Shown: positions 9,454 through 18,428, numbered from the stretch's first letter. The stretch is 64,000 nt of DNA from Aquibium microcysteis (GCF_014495845.1 NZ_CP061080.1:1663001-1727000); one strand, 5' to 3'. Numbers and translations are program-made. The notes: generated from the sequence alone by a model not told the origin.

Positions 9454-9543
9454 GAGGATGTGAAGGAATGCCCGCTTCCGCGCAGCTCAAGTCAAAAATC
9501 TGAAGGATTTCAGTGGGTATTCTTTCGCGTCCTCGATTGATTC
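9451..9543. repeat. ~93-bp palindromic element, copy 1
   Basis: An imperfect palindrome with outer arms at about 9454-9475 and 9513-9534 and a small inner stem (AAATC/GATTT). It matches, in reverse orientation, 63830-63922 over its whole length with scattered changes. In both copies the shared sequence begins at a TGA stop codon of a gene (TGAGAGGATGTGAA) and ends TCCTCGATTGATTC. It resembles a miniature inverted-repeat or REP-like element; no transposase is encoded. Confidence 0.8.
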
Positions 9544-9571
9544 ACACGCTTTGACCCATACGGATCCCTCC

Positions 9572-10288
9572 ATGACGGACCTTTCCTGGCTGACCGCGCG
9601 GCCGATCGCTCATCGCGGCTATCACGACATGAACCGGACGCGCTGGGAGAACACGCTCCCGGCCTTCGACGCGGCGATGGCGCGGCACTTCGCCATCGAA
9701 TGCGACGTGCACCTCACCGCCGACGGCGTGCCGGTCGTCTTCCACGACGACGACCTTCTGCGCCTCGCCGGGCGCGACGGCTACGTCTGGCAGCGCACCG
9801 CGGCCGAGATGGCGGCGCTGTCGATCGGCGGCACCGGCGATCACGCGCCGACCCTGTCCGAAATGCTGGGCAGGGTCGCCGGCCGCGTGCCGCTGGTCAT
9901 CGAGCTCAAGGGCATTCCGGGCCATGACGACGGGCTGGTGGCGAAGGTCGCCGAACTGCTTCGCGCCTATCGCGGGCCGGCCGCCATCATGTCCTTCGAC
10001 CACTGGCTGATCCGCCGATTTCCGACCGAGGCCGCCGGCATCCCGGCGGGGCTGACCGCCTGCGGCCAGAAGCCGAGCGAGATCGAGGCGCATTTCTCGA
10101 TGCTCGGCAACGGCATCTCCTTCGTCTCCTACGGCGTCTTCGACCTGCCCAACCCCTTCATCCGCTTCGTGCGGGACAAGCTCTCCATGCCCGTCATCAC
10201 CTGGACCGTGCGCAAGCCCGCGGAGGTGGCCCAGACCCGGGCGGAAGCCGACCAGATGACCTTCGAGGGCTTCGATCCCGACGCGTGA
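9572..10288 (+). CDS. Glycerophosphodiester phosphodiesterase family protein
   Basis: 238-residue GDPD-fold hydrolase that would cut glycerophosphodiesters to glycerol-3-phosphate and an alcohol. Catalytic signatures are IAHRGYHDMNRTRWENT near the N-terminus (His-Arg and the Glu of EN), then ECDVHLTADGVPVVFHDDDL, with the second catalytic His. No signal peptide is seen, so a cytosolic UgpQ-like enzyme is likely. ATG at 9572 preferred over an upstream in-frame TTG. Confidence 0.9.
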   Translation: MTDLSWLTARPIAHRGYHDMNRTRWENTLPAFDAAMARHFAIECDVHLTADGVPVVFHDDDLLRLAGRDGYVWQRTAAEMAALSIGGTGDHAPTLSEMLGRVAGRVPLVIELKGIPGHDDGLVAKVAELLRAYRGPAAIMSFDHWLIRRFPTEAAGIPAGLTACGQKPSEIEAHFSMLGNGISFVSYGVFDLPNPFIRFVRDKLSMPVITWTVRKPAEVAQTRAEADQMTFEGFDPDA

Positions 10289-10381
10289 GCGCCGATAGGC
10301 TGCATCGCGAAGGCCGTGCCTTGCAAGACGGCGCGCCGGCCATATCTTGGACGGCATGAAGGCGGAAGGAACGGCGGCGCG

Positions 10382-11578
10382 GTGAGCAGGGACGAGTTCG
10401 TCATCAAGGTCGTGCCGTCGCTGACCGGCTTTTCGCGCGACGAATGGAGCCGCCTGTCCGGCACTTCGCGCATCGAGTGCGAAACGCCTTACAACCCTTT
10501 CGTGTCGTGGGATTTTCTGGCATCCGTCGAGGAGGCCGGCTGCGCCACCGCGCGCACCGGCTGGCAAGGCCAGCACCTGCGGTTGGAGGCGCCGGACGGC
10601 ACGCTGCTGGGGGCTGCCCCCTGCTATCTCAAGTCGCACAGCCAGGGCGAATACGTCTTCGACCATGGCTGGGCCGACGCCTTCCAGCGCGCCGGCGGCG
10701 ACTATTATCCAAAGCTCCAGACCGCCGTCCCGTTCACGCCCGCCACCGGGCCGCGCCTGCTGGTGGCGCGCGGTCAGGACGGTCCGGCGGTGCGCCGGGC
10801 GCTCGCCGCCGGGCTGAAGATGCTGGCCGACCGGCTGGGCGTCTCCTCCGCACACGTCACCTTCGCACCGGAGGCGGAAGTCGAGGTGCTGGTGGCGGCG
10901 GGGTTCCTGCACCGCAACGACCAGCAGTTCCATTTCTTCAACGAGGGCTACGGCAGCTACGAGGACTTCCTCGACACGCTCGCCTCGCGCAAGCGCAAGG
11001 CGCTCAGGAAGGAACGCCGTGCGGCGCTCGACAACGACATCGCGATCGACCGGCTGACCGGCAGGGATCTGACGGAAGCGGTGTGGGACGATTTCCACCG
11101 CTTCTACATGGACACCGGCAGCCGCAAATGGGGCCGGCCCTATCTCAACCGGCGCTTCTTCTCGCTGATCGGCGAGCGCATGGCCGACGACATTCTCCTG
11201 GTGATGGCGCGCCGCGGCGGCCGCTACGTCGCGGGCGCGATCAACTTCATCGGCGCCGACACGCTGTTCGGCCGCAACTGGGGCTGTGTCGAGGACCACC
11301 CCTTCCTGCATTTCGAGGTCTGCTACCACCAGGCGATCGACTTCGCCATCGAGCGTGGTCTCAAGGTCGTGGAAGCCGGCGCGCAGGGCGAGCACAAGCT
11401 CGCGCGCGGCTACCTGCCCGTCACCACCCATTCCGCCCACTATCTCTCGCATCCCGGCCTGCGCCGCGCGGTCGCCGACTACCTCGTGCGAGAACGCGCC
11501 GAGGTGGCGGCCGTCGGCGAGTATCTCGGGGAGCGCGGACCGTACCGGAAAGGCGCCCGGCCGGACGAGGAGGAATGA
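10382..11578 (+). CDS. FemAB-like GNAT N-acyltransferase (PF04339 type)
   Basis: About 398 residues from a GTG start; the sequence fits the predicted N-acyltransferase group COG3146 often named peptidoglycan biosynthesis/recognition protein. Diagnostic stretches are ECETPYNPFVSWDFL, YVFDHGWADAFQRAGG, FASRKRKALRKERR-like SRKRKALRKER and the C-terminal VVEAGAQGEHKLARGYLP. The acyl donor and acceptor are not known. It overlaps the following DUF2256 gene by 4 bp, so the two are co-translated. Confidence 0.85.
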   Translation: MSRDEFVIKVVPSLTGFSRDEWSRLSGTSRIECETPYNPFVSWDFLASVEEAGCATARTGWQGQHLRLEAPDGTLLGAAPCYLKSHSQGEYVFDHGWADAFQRAGGDYYPKLQTAVPFTPATGPRLLVARGQDGPAVRRALAAGLKMLADRLGVSSAHVTFAPEAEVEVLVAAGFLHRNDQQFHFFNEGYGSYEDFLDTLASRKRKALRKERRAALDNDIAIDRLTGRDLTEAVWDDFHRFYMDTGSRKWGRPYLNRRFFSLIGERMADDILLVMARRGGRYVAGAINFIGADTLFGRNWGCVEDHPFLHFEVCYHQAIDFAIERGLKVVEAGAQGEHKLARGYLPVTTHSAHYLSHPGLRRAVADYLVRERAEVAAVGEYLGERGPYRKGARPDEEE

Positions 11579-11784
11579 CAGACCCCGCCATTCGCCCGCC
11601 TGTGCCGCGCGGGAAGGATTCGGAGCCGCAGGTGCCGGGCGTGAAGACGAAGAAGACCGCCAAAGCCGACCTTCCCGCCAAAACCTGCGCCGCCTGCGGG
11701 CGCCCCTTCGTGTGGCGCAAGAAGTGGCGCAAGGACTGGGATCAGGTGAAGTACTGTTCGGACGCGTGCCGGCGGAAGCGGTAG
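11575..11784 (+). CDS. DUF2256 zinc-ribbon peptide
   Basis: 69 residues; the C-terminal half carries the DUF2256 signature with four Cys (CAACGRPF, then WRKKWRKDW, then YCSDACRRK), a likely zinc-binding knuckle. The start ATG overlaps the stop of the acyltransferase gene (ATGA). The family is widespread in bacteria, often near cryptochrome/photolyase genes, and has no known function; no such gene is adjacent here. Confidence 0.82.
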   Translation: MTDPAIRPPVPRGKDSEPQVPGVKTKKTAKADLPAKTCAACGRPFVWRKKWRKDWDQVKYCSDACRRKR

Positions 11785-11789
11785 TTGAA

Positions 11790-11830
11790 CACAAAAAAAT
11801 CGGGGCCACGTGGACCCCGAATTTTTTGTG
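11790..11830. terminator. Long bidirectional intrinsic terminator
   Basis: A nearly perfect 41-nt inverted repeat with the stem ends CACAAAAAAATCGGGG and CCCCGAATTTTTTGTG. A-rich and T-rich tracts flank a GC stem, so it can terminate in both directions. It lies 6 bp after the DUF2256 stop codon. Confidence 0.9.
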
Positions 11831-12011
11831 GGAGGACGTACCGGCAGGAAAGCCCTATGGTGAAAAGGGTGACTTCTAACCAGACACACTCCATAGGCGG
11901 ATGATTCTGGCTACCCACCACGCAACCCGCAAGGCGGCAGCTTTCGTATAGTCCCACGCCTCTCGGCGTGCGATTCTGGTGGCAGCATGTCGACCACCAG
12001 TCTTTAGGGCC

Positions 12012-12018
12012 CTCAAAT
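12012..12018. repeat. 7-bp target-site duplication, left (CTCAAAT)
   Basis: Identical to the 7 bp immediately right of the IS21-type element (14510-14516), marking the insertion site. Confidence 0.88.
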
Positions 12019-12135
12019 TGTGAATCGGCATGCAATTTTGACCCCCTAGACGGGAGGATCGGCGTCCAATTTTGACCCCCCTCGTGAAGTCGATCTGCGA
12101 CCATCCGTTCGTTTTGGCGAGCGGGTGGAGAGGGG

Positions 12136-13635
12136 ATGAAGACAGTGGACACGATTGCCCGGGTTCGGCGTGCCTTTCATGTGCAGGGGTGGTCGCTCAA
12201 GCGGATCTGCCGCGAGCTGCACGTGTCGCGCAACACGGTCCGCAAGATCCTCAGGTCCGACGAGACCTCGTTCTCCTACGAGCGCGAGCTGCAACCGAAG
12301 CCGAAGATCGGACCGTGGAAGGATCAGCTCGACGGGCTCCTGAACGGCAATCTCGGCAAGGCGGCGCGCGAGCAACTGACGCTGATCCGGATCTATGAGG
12401 AACTGCGCGCGCTTGGTTATGAGGGCGGCTACGACGCGGTGCGCCGGTATGCGAAGAGCTGGGCGAAGACGAGAGGATCGGCGACGGCCGAGGCCTACGT
12501 GCCGCTGCTCTTCGCGCCGGGCGAAGCCTACCAGTTCGACTGGAGCCACGAGATCGTCCTGCTCGCCGGCGTGACGGTGACCGTGAAGGTCGCCCACGTC
12601 CGGCTCTGCCACAGCCGCATGATGTTCGTGCGGGCCTATCCGCGCGAGACGCAGGAGATGGTGTTCGACGCCCACGACCGGGCCTTCGCCTTCTTCGGCG
12701 GCGCCTGCACGCGCGGCATCTACGACAACATGAAGACGGCGGTGGAGACGGTCTTCGTCGGCAAGGAGCGGCAGTACAACCGTCGCTTCCTGCAGATGTG
12801 CAGCCACTATCTGGTCCAGCCGGTTGCCTGCACGCCGGCCTCGGGCTGGGAGAAGGGGCAGGTCGAGAACCAAGTTGGCCTGGTGAGGGAGCGCTTCTTC
12901 ACGCCTCGGCTGCGCTTCAGGAGCTACGAGGAGCTGAACGCCTGGTTGCTCGACAAGTGCGTGGCCTACGCCAAGGCCCATCGCCATGTCGACCAGCCGG
13001 AGCGCACCATCTGGGACGTGTTCGAGGAGGAGCGCGGCAAGCTGGTCGAGTATCGCGGCCGTTTCGACGGCTTCCACACGGTTCCCGCCTCGGTCACGAA
13101 GACCTGCACCGTGCGGTTCGACAACAACAAATACTCGGTGCTCTCGACCGCAGTCGGCCGCCCAGTCGAGATCCAGGCCTATGCCGATCGCATCGTCGTG
13201 CGCCAGGACGGCACGATCGTGGGCGAGCATGCCCGTTCGTTCGGTCGCAACCAGACGGTCTACGATCCGTGGCACTACGTCCCTGTGCTGGCGCGCAAGC
13301 CCGGCGCGCTGCGCAACGGTGCGCCGTTCCAGGGCTGGGAACTGCCATCGGCGATGGAGCGGGTCAGGCGCCGGCTGAAGGCTGCCGACGACGGCGACCG
13401 GCAGATGGTGTCGATCCTGACGGCGGTGCTGTCGGATGGGCTCGATGCCGTCGAGATCGCCTGCCAGCAGGCGCTTGCCGAGAACGTCTGCTCGTCCGCC
13501 GTCATTCTCAACATCCTGGCCCGCCGGCGCGATCCGGCGCCGGCCGTGACCATCCTCACACCCGACGCGCTGCGCTTGGCGATCGAGCCGCAGGCCGACT
13601 GCGCCCGTTACGACAGCCTCAGGAGGGCAAGCTGA
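12136..13635 (+). CDS. istA: IS21 family transposase IstA
   Basis: 499-residue DDE transposase. An N-terminal helix-turn-helix ([20 protein letters not shown], about residues 20-40) binds the ends; the integrase core has the acidic residues in [16 protein letters not shown] and GQVENQVG. A beta-barrel-like C-terminal region ([12 protein letters not shown]) follows. The gene is intact, and its stop overlaps the istB start (TGATG), giving coupled translation. Confidence 0.96.
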   Translation: MKTVDTIARVRRAFHVQGWSLKRICRELHVSRNTVRKILRSDETSFSYERELQPKPKIGPWKDQLDGLLNGNLGKAAREQLTLIRIYEELRALGYEGGYDAVRRYAKSWAKTRGSATAEAYVPLLFAPGEAYQFDWSHEIVLLAGVTVTVKVAHVRLCHSRMMFVRAYPRETQEMVFDAHDRAFAFFGGACTRGIYDNMKTAVETVFVGKERQYNRRFLQMCSHYLVQPVACTPASGWEKGQVENQVGLVRERFFTPRLRFRSYEELNAWLLDKCVAYAKAHRHVDQPERTIWDVFEEERGKLVEYRGRFDGFHTVPASVTKTCTVRFDNNKYSVLSTAVGRPVEIQAYADRIVVRQDGTIVGEHARSFGRNQTVYDPWHYVPVLARKPGALRNGAPFQGWELPSAMERVRRRLKAADDGDRQMVSILTAVLSDGLDAVEIACQQALAENVCSSAVILNILARRRDPAPAVTILTPDALRLAIEPQADCARYDSLRRAS

Positions 13636-14369
13636 TGGAACGCACCCAGGTTCTGGACCTGATGGGAACGCTGAAGCTCTACGGCATGCGCAGCGCCTAC
13701 GATGAGATCATGACGACCGCCATCAAGCGTCAGCACGAGCCGCCGAGGGTCGTCGGCGATCTGCTGTCGGTCGAGATCGCCGAGAAGCAGGCGCGCTCCA
13801 TCAAGTACCAGCTCACCGTCGCCAAGCTGCCGCTGGCCAAGGACATCGACGACTTCGACTTCGCCGGCACGCCCGTCAACGAGACGCTCGTGCGCGACCT
13901 CGCCACCGGCGCCTTCGTCGCCGACCAGCGCAACGCCGTGCTCATCGGCGGCACCGGCACGGGCAAGTCGCATCTGGCCATCGCGATCGCCCGCGCCCTC
14001 ATACGCAGTGGCGCCCGCGGCCGCTTCTTCAACGTCGTCGATCTGGTCAACCGGCTGGAGACCGAGCACCGCTCCGGCAAGCAGGGACGCATCGCCGACT
14101 ACCTCACCCGGCTCGACTTCGTTGTGCTCGACGAACTCGGCTATCTCCCCTTCGCCCAGGCGGGCGGCCAGCTCCTCTTCCACCTGATCAGCCGGCTCTA
14201 CGAGCGGACCTCCATCATCGTGACCACCAACCTCGCCTTCGGGGAATGGCCTGCCGTCTTTGGCGACGCCAAGATGACCACCGCTCTGCTCGACCGCCTC
14301 ACCCACCACTGCGAGATCATCGAGACCGGCAACGAATCCTGGCGCTTCAAGAACCGCACTCAAAGCTAA
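13635..14369 (+). CDS. istB: IS21 helper ATPase IstB
   Basis: 244-residue DnaC-like AAA+ ATPase that assists IstA in target choice and strand transfer. Walker A is [15 protein letters not shown] (about residues 100-114) and Walker B is [12 protein letters not shown]; sensor 1 follows in [10 protein letters not shown]. Full length, starting inside the istA stop codon. Confidence 0.96.
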   Translation: MERTQVLDLMGTLKLYGMRSAYDEIMTTAIKRQHEPPRVVGDLLSVEIAEKQARSIKYQLTVAKLPLAKDIDDFDFAGTPVNETLVRDLATGAFVADQRNAVLIGGTGTGKSHLAIAIARALIRSGARGRFFNVVDLVNRLETEHRSGKQGRIADYLTRLDFVVLDELGYLPFAQAGGQLLFHLISRLYERTSIIVTTNLAFGEWPAVFGDAKMTTALLDRLTHHCEIIETGNESWRFKNRTQS

Positions 14370-14509
14370 AGCCGGAAAGCCTCTCCGACACGCCCGACCG
14401 GGCTGCGCAACCCAGACCAGCTCCACCCGGTCGGGCGCTCACCGTCGCGCACTACGAGGGGGTCAATATTGGACGCCGATCCGGGGTCAACTTTGCGCGC
14501 CGATTGACA

Positions 14510-14516
14510 CTCAAAT
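14510..14516. repeat. 7-bp target-site duplication, right (CTCAAAT)
   Basis: Direct copy of 12012-12018; joins the right end of the IS21-type element to the original spacer. Confidence 0.88.
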
Positions 14517-14587
14517 ACTGCCGATGCAGCGATACACGCCATTCCGCGCAGTCTTCTGACGGCCATGTTGCCACGTAGAGTGGCATT

Positions 14588-15010
14588 CTAACCCACCACG
14601 GGAGCGGGGTACCCTTTCGCGCCATGGAACTGTCCTTCCATTTGCGCGTCAGATCCAGCCTTTGAGTAACTGGCGTCCCCACCTTCGTGCAACGCCCTCT
14701 TGCCTGACGCTGTCAGAGCATAGTGCTTGTGGGGGCGCCCTCTCCGACTGTCGGAGGGCGTATTCGGTGTTCTTGCGTGCGGATCTCGCTCAGCTATGAA
14801 GCCACGAGCGAGAAGCCGCCGTAGCGCGATGTAAGTCTGAGCGTCGCTGACTTCGTCTCCGCAACGTTCACGAAGACGCTGTGCGATACCCGCACCATAT
14901 GCTGAACCAGGGTTATCGCGGATGATCCGGAGGACTTCCGCTTGGACTGGTCCAACTTTGTTCGGTGCCTCGGCGCTCGGCCTACCGAGGCCAAAAACAG
15001 AAAAAGGCAT
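14588..15010 (-). CDS. PadR-like winged-helix transcriptional regulator
   Basis: 140 residues. The core shows the PadR/MarR-type winged helix: VQAEVLRIIRDNPGSAYGAG, then SDAQTYIALRRLLARGFIAE (recognition helix) and the wing RRGRPHKHYALTASGKRAL. It lacks the long C-terminal dimerisation helices of full PadR proteins, so it belongs to the short PadR-like group. A strong GAGGAAAGGG precedes the ATG. It is preceded on the same strand by a 51-codon gene and a promoter region with two palindromes, which suggests autoregulation. Its 3' end is about 70 bp from the IS21 insertion. Confidence 0.82.
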   Translation of the reverse strand: MPFSVFGLGRPSAEAPNKVGPVQAEVLRIIRDNPGSAYGAGIAQRLRERCGDEVSDAQTYIALRRLLARGFIAERDPHARTPNTPSDSRRGRPHKHYALTASGKRALHEGGDASYSKAGSDAQMEGQFHGAKGYPAPVVG

Positions 15011-15017
15011 GTCACGA

Positions 15018-15173
15018 TCATCCCTTTCCTCGTTCGGCGGAGTCGGCGGAGTCGAAGGGAAGATCGCCTTGGCCCGTCTCGCCGATGCGCCAGTGCTCGA
15101 TCGTGAAGACGGCCGACTTGGGAGCGGCGCGCGGCGTCAGTCGCAACTCCTCTGCAACATGAAGGATTCCCAT
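15018..15173 (-). CDS. Small hypothetical protein (51 aa) upstream of padR-like gene
   Basis: Starts MGILHVAEELRLTPRAA and ends DSADSAERGKG. The ATG has a clear GGAAAGGA ribosome site 7 nt upstream, and the stop lies 7 bp before the PadR-like start, so the two form a micro-operon. No family recognised; no membrane segment. It could be a small DNA- or ligand-responsive partner, or only a leader peptide. Real coding status is moderate, based on the ribosome site and spacing. Confidence 0.5.
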   Translation of the reverse strand: MGILHVAEELRLTPRAAPKSAVFTIEHWRIGETGQGDLPFDSADSAERGKG

Positions 15174-15200
15174 TTTCGTGTCCTTTCCAGGTTGGTTTGA

Positions 15201-15297
15201 TCGATGATGGGTGTCGGGGAACGCTCATCATCGATTCCTCTCTCTGCGGACCATTTGTCCGCAGGCACACACTATTAAATGGTAGGATAATCGTCAA
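15201..15297 (-). promoter_or_regulatory. Promoter and two operator-like palindromes of the padR micro-operon
   Basis: On the minus strand a TTGACG (-35-like, 15297-15292) is followed by an AT-rich stretch (about 15270-15290) that could hold the -10. Downstream is a perfect palindrome CTGCGGAC-CATTT-GTCCGCAG (15244-15264), then a second one TCGATGATG...CATCATCGA (15201-15209 with 15226-15234). Placement of the first at the likely transcript start suggests a repressor operator. Confidence 0.5.
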
Positions 15298-15532
15298 GGG
15301 AAAAGTGGTAGGAAATTCCGCCTGCCTTCCATGATGGCTTATCAACGACGTCGCGCAGAGCGCCGTTGCCGCCTAGCCTCTCGTGGACGTAACGGAAAAG
15401 GTGGAGCGACATCATATTGCAGCGTAGCCTCCCAGGGTTCTCGCTAAGAACCCCTGTTATTGTGCAGTGCAGCAACCATATCTCCGGGAGAGCGTTCGAC
15501 CCGCTGCACGCCCCTCCGGCGGCACAACGAGG
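15298..15532. other. Spacer upstream of the esterase gene with one hairpin
   Basis: No gene seen. It contains a perfect hairpin GGGTTCT-CGCTA-AGAACCC at 15435-15453, about 80 bp before the esterase start. Its role is unknown. Confidence 0.45.
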
Positions 15533-16684
15533 ATGAATCCCTTGCGCAAGATTTCCGACACCATCGCCCGGCTCGCGGCGCTGAAGACGCTGCACGGACG
15601 CCACTCCACCACCGAAAGCGCACCCGACAGCCTTCCGCGTCTTACCGGCTTCGGCACCAACCCGGGCGCCCTTGAGGCCCGCTACCGCCTCCCGACCGGC
15701 CATCGGTCCGGATCGCCCCTCGTGGTGGTGCTGCACGGCTGTACGCAGACGGCCGCCGGCTACGACCGTCATTCGGGCTGGTCGCAGCTTGCCGACGAAG
15801 CCGGCTTCGCGCTGCTCTATGCCGAGCAGCAGCGCGCCAACAATCCGAACCTCTGCTTCAACTGGTTCCTGCCCGGCGACACGCGGCGCGACGCCGGCGA
15901 GACGCTGTCGATCCGGCAGATGATCGACGCCATGGTGGCACGGCACGGCATCGACCGCGACCGCATCTTCGTCACCGGCCTGTCGGCCGGCGGGGCCATG
16001 GCCGCCACCATGCTCGCGACCCATCCGGAAATCTTTTCCGGCGGCGCCATCATCGCCGGTCTCGCCCACGGCATGGCGCGGACGGTGCCGGAAGCCTTCG
16101 ACCGGATGCGCGGCCACGGGCTGCCCTCGGAGGCGGGCCTCCAGCGTCTGCTGCGCGAGGCCTCCGACCACCGGGGCCCATGGCCGAGAATCACCATCTG
16201 GCAGGGTACCGCCGACCAGACCGTCGCCGCCACCAACGCCCAGGCCCTCGCCGTCCAGTGGCGGGGCGTTCACGGGCTCGACGAAGAGCCGGCCTTCTCC
16301 CGCACGTCGGGCGCGCTGGCCAGGGATGTCTGGAGCGATCCGGCGGGCGACGCGGTGCTCGAGATCAACATGATCGCCGGCATGGGCCATGGCACGCCGC
16401 TCGCGCCGGGCCTCGGCGCGCCGGGCCCCTACATGCTCGACGTCGGCATCTCGTCGACCCGGGCGATCGCCGGCTTCTTCGGCATCGCGGAGGCGCAGGC
16501 GGCCGCGGAATCGCCGCGCCGGTTCGTCGGATCACAGGCGGTCGGGGCGGGCGAAATCGCGCGGACGACGGACGCGCCGCCGCGGCATGGCGCCGACCAG
16601 ACGTCTTCCTCGTCGTCACCGGGAACGTCCGGCATCCAGAAGACCATCGAGGACGCGCTGCGGGCCGCCGGCCTGATGCGCTGA
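15533..16684 (+). CDS. PHB-depolymerase-like esterase (Esterase_PHB family)
   Basis: 383-residue alpha/beta hydrolase. The oxyanion segment is VVVLHGCTQTAAGYD, and the nucleophile elbow is GLSAGGAM (Ser at about residue 150). The catalytic Asp is probably the one in IWQGTADQTV and the His the one in GMGHGTPLAPG. This matches short-chain polyhydroxybutyrate depolymerases / carbohydrate-ester feruloyl-like esterases of the family. No convincing signal peptide, so an intracellular role in PHB or ester turnover is possible; a phasin gene occurs 6 kb away. The C-terminal 60 residues are Ser/Thr/Pro-rich. Confidence 0.87.
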   Translation: MNPLRKISDTIARLAALKTLHGRHSTTESAPDSLPRLTGFGTNPGALEARYRLPTGHRSGSPLVVVLHGCTQTAAGYDRHSGWSQLADEAGFALLYAEQQRANNPNLCFNWFLPGDTRRDAGETLSIRQMIDAMVARHGIDRDRIFVTGLSAGGAMAATMLATHPEIFSGGAIIAGLAHGMARTVPEAFDRMRGHGLPSEAGLQRLLREASDHRGPWPRITIWQGTADQTVAATNAQALAVQWRGVHGLDEEPAFSRTSGALARDVWSDPAGDAVLEINMIAGMGHGTPLAPGLGAPGPYMLDVGISSTRAIAGFFGIAEAQAAAESPRRFVGSQAVGAGEIARTTDAPPRHGADQTSSSSSPGTSGIQKTIEDALRAAGLMR

Positions 16685-16776
16685 GCCTTCGGGCGGTCTC
16701 CCGGCCCGCGGCGGTTGACGCCGCCGCCGGGAGGGACGAAACATCGCCGCCAACGATCCACCGCACGAGGCCCCCG

Positions 16777-17205
16777 ATGACCGAGACCTATGACGACCAG
16801 AACGTGTTCGCCAAGATCCTGCGCGGCGAGATGCCGTGCTTCCGGCTCTACGAGGACGACGAGACGCTGGCCTTCATGGACATCATGCCCCGCGCCGACG
16901 GCCACTGCCTGGTGATTCCGAAGACGCCGGCCCGCAACATCCTCGACGTCGATGCCGACAGCCTTGCGGCGGTGATGCGCACGGTGCAGAAGCTGTCGCA
17001 CGCCGTGATGAAGGCCTTCGCCGCCGACGGCGTGACGATCCAGCAGTTCAACGAGAGCGCCGGCGGCCAGGTGGTCTTCCACCTCCACGTCCACGTCCTG
17101 CCCCGCCATGCGGGCGTGGCGCTGAAGCCGCACACCGGCCAGATGGCCGACAAGGCGGTGCTGGAGGCGAACGCGCAGAAGATCAGGGCTGTTCTGGCGG
17201 GTTGA
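16777..17205 (+). CDS. HIT family nucleotide hydrolase
   Basis: 142 residues. The histidine triad is VVFHLHVHVLPRH near residue 107. The N-terminus (NVFAKILRGEMPCFRLYEDDETLAFMD) is that of the HINT/Hit-like branch that hydrolyses adenosine phosphoramidates or related nucleotides. It stands alone between the esterase gene and the convergent azlD. Confidence 0.94.
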   Translation: MTETYDDQNVFAKILRGEMPCFRLYEDDETLAFMDIMPRADGHCLVIPKTPARNILDVDADSLAAVMRTVQKLSHAVMKAFAADGVTIQQFNESAGGQVVFHLHVHVLPRHAGVALKPHTGQMADKAVLEANAQKIRAVLAG

Positions 17206-17233
17206 GGCTGGCGGCGCTGCCGACGGCGCGCCC

Positions 17234-17584
17234 TCAGCCCAGCGCGAACCACCCGCCGACGAAGACGGCTTCCGCAACCGCAATCCCCACCAGTACGCGC
17301 TTGCCGAACAGGATATAGGCGCCGAAGCCGGCGATGGCTGCGCCGAGCCTCAGCGCCAGCGGCGAAGCAGCGAGCGCGCCGCCGGGGAAGAATATCAGGT
17401 TGGCGATGACGGCCGCCACCAGCGCGGTCGCCACCGCGCGCACCAGCACCAGCAGGTCGGACTCCTCCGACAGCCGCCCGCCGAGATAGACGCCGAGGAA
17501 GCGCCAGCTGTCGGTGGCGAGCCAGCCCGCCACCAGGATGAACAGGAACGGCCACCACCAGGCGTCGATCGCGTCGAAACTCAA
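17234..17584 (-). CDS. azlD: AzlD family branched-chain amino acid exporter subunit
   Basis: 116 residues with about four hydrophobic helices (LFILVAGWLATDSWRFLGVY; LVRAVATALVAAVIANLIFF; and further ones). The TTG start overlaps the azlC stop (TTGA), so it is translationally coupled, as expected for the small partner of the AzlCD exporter. Confidence 0.88.
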   Translation of the reverse strand: MSFDAIDAWWWPFLFILVAGWLATDSWRFLGVYLGGRLSEESDLLVLVRAVATALVAAVIANLIFFPGGALAASPLALRLGAAIAGFGAYILFGKRVLVGIAVAEAVFVGGWFALG

Positions 17585-18330
17585 GCGCCCGCCCTCCGCT
17601 TCCCGACCCTGTGCCAGCCATAGGCCGCAGCGCCGCCGATCAGCCCGGCCGCCAGGAGGTCGAAGCCCGGCAGCAGGATGTGGAACACCGGCCCCAGGCA
17701 CAGGCCCAGCACCATCGCCACGTGGGCGGCGCGCTCCCGGGCCGAACCCCAAAGCGAGGTCAGAAAGTACATCGGCGTCAGCAGGAACAGCGCCGCCGAC
17801 GCCACCGGCGGCAACTGCTCGGCCAGCATGTAGACGACGGCCACGACGACCATGTTGTTGGCGACCAGCGTGCCGCCGAGCCCGGCATAGAAGGTGGTGC
17901 GCATCTGCGGCGGCACGTGGCGGAAGCGCTCCAGCGCCAGCACCCAGCTCGTCACCGCCACGAAATGCGACAGCAGGTAGAGCACCCACGGCCGCGTCTT
18001 CTCGGTGCGCATCTCCGGCACCAGCGCCACCACCATCGGCATCAGCCGGATCGACGACAGCGCCACCGCGAAGGCGGCGGCGAAGATCGAGGCCTTCGAC
18101 AGGATCGCGCCGATCAGCACCACCTTGGCCGGCAGCGCCCAGACCACGGCCACCATGAACACGGTCTCGACCATGGTGAGGCCGGTCTCCTTGGCGAGAC
18201 CGGCAAAGCCGACGAAGGCGGAGACGAGGATCAGTCCTGGGATGGAATAGGCGGTCGCGACGCCGCGCAGGAACCACCGCCGCGCGGAACCTGGATCACC
18301 CGGGGCGGTCTGCGGATGCTGCTCGTCCAT
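17581..18330 (-). CDS. azlC: AzlC family branched-chain amino acid exporter, large subunit
   Basis: 249-residue inner-membrane protein with about seven hydrophobic segments. AzlC features are seen early (IPGLILVSAFVGFAGLAKE) and in the pore region (VVWALPAKVVLIGAILS, LSSIRLMPMVVAL). With AzlD it would export branched-chain amino acids or analogues. No adjacent Lrp regulator. Confidence 0.9.
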   Translation of the reverse strand: MDEQHPQTAPGDPGSARRWFLRGVATAYSIPGLILVSAFVGFAGLAKETGLTMVETVFMVAVVWALPAKVVLIGAILSKASIFAAAFAVALSSIRLMPMVVALVPEMRTEKTRPWVLYLLSHFVAVTSWVLALERFRHVPPQMRTTFYAGLGGTLVANNMVVVAVVYMLAEQLPPVASAALFLLTPMYFLTSLWGSARERAAHVAMVLGLCLGPVFHILLPGFDLLAAGLIGGAAAYGWHRVGKRRAGA

Positions 18331-18428
18331 TCCGCGCGCTTAGCACAGGCGCACGGCGCTGACGACGCCAATCGGACGAAAGCCGTTGCGCCAGGGGCGC
18401 CTGCCGCTGTCGGCAGCCCCATGCGAGA

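Larger units (their letters stand above)
12019..14509 (+). mobile_element. Intact IS21-family insertion sequence
   Basis: 2,491 bp bounded by ends related to each other as inverted repeats: TGTGAATCGGC at the left and the complement of TGTCAATCGGC at the right. Each end has a second, inner repeat (GGATCGGCGTCCAAT followed by TTGACCCC, 12056-12081 and 14456-14482), as in other IS21 members. It carries istA and istB, both full length. A perfect 7-bp duplication CTCAAAT flanks it, so the insertion is recent. It sits in the spacer between the DUF2256 terminator and the 3' end of the padR-like gene and breaks no recognised gene. Confidence 0.95.

Noticed and set aside
9542-11809. A 755-codon minus-strand frame across the GDPD and acyltransferase genes
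   Set aside because: Low-complexity antisense shadow; it crosses two real genes and no motif is seen.
11870-12010. tRNA or small RNA in the spacer left of the IS
   Set aside because: No cloverleaf could be drawn and no conserved T-loop was seen.
12046-13275. A 409-codon minus-strand frame opposite istA
   Set aside because: Shadow of the transposase gene.
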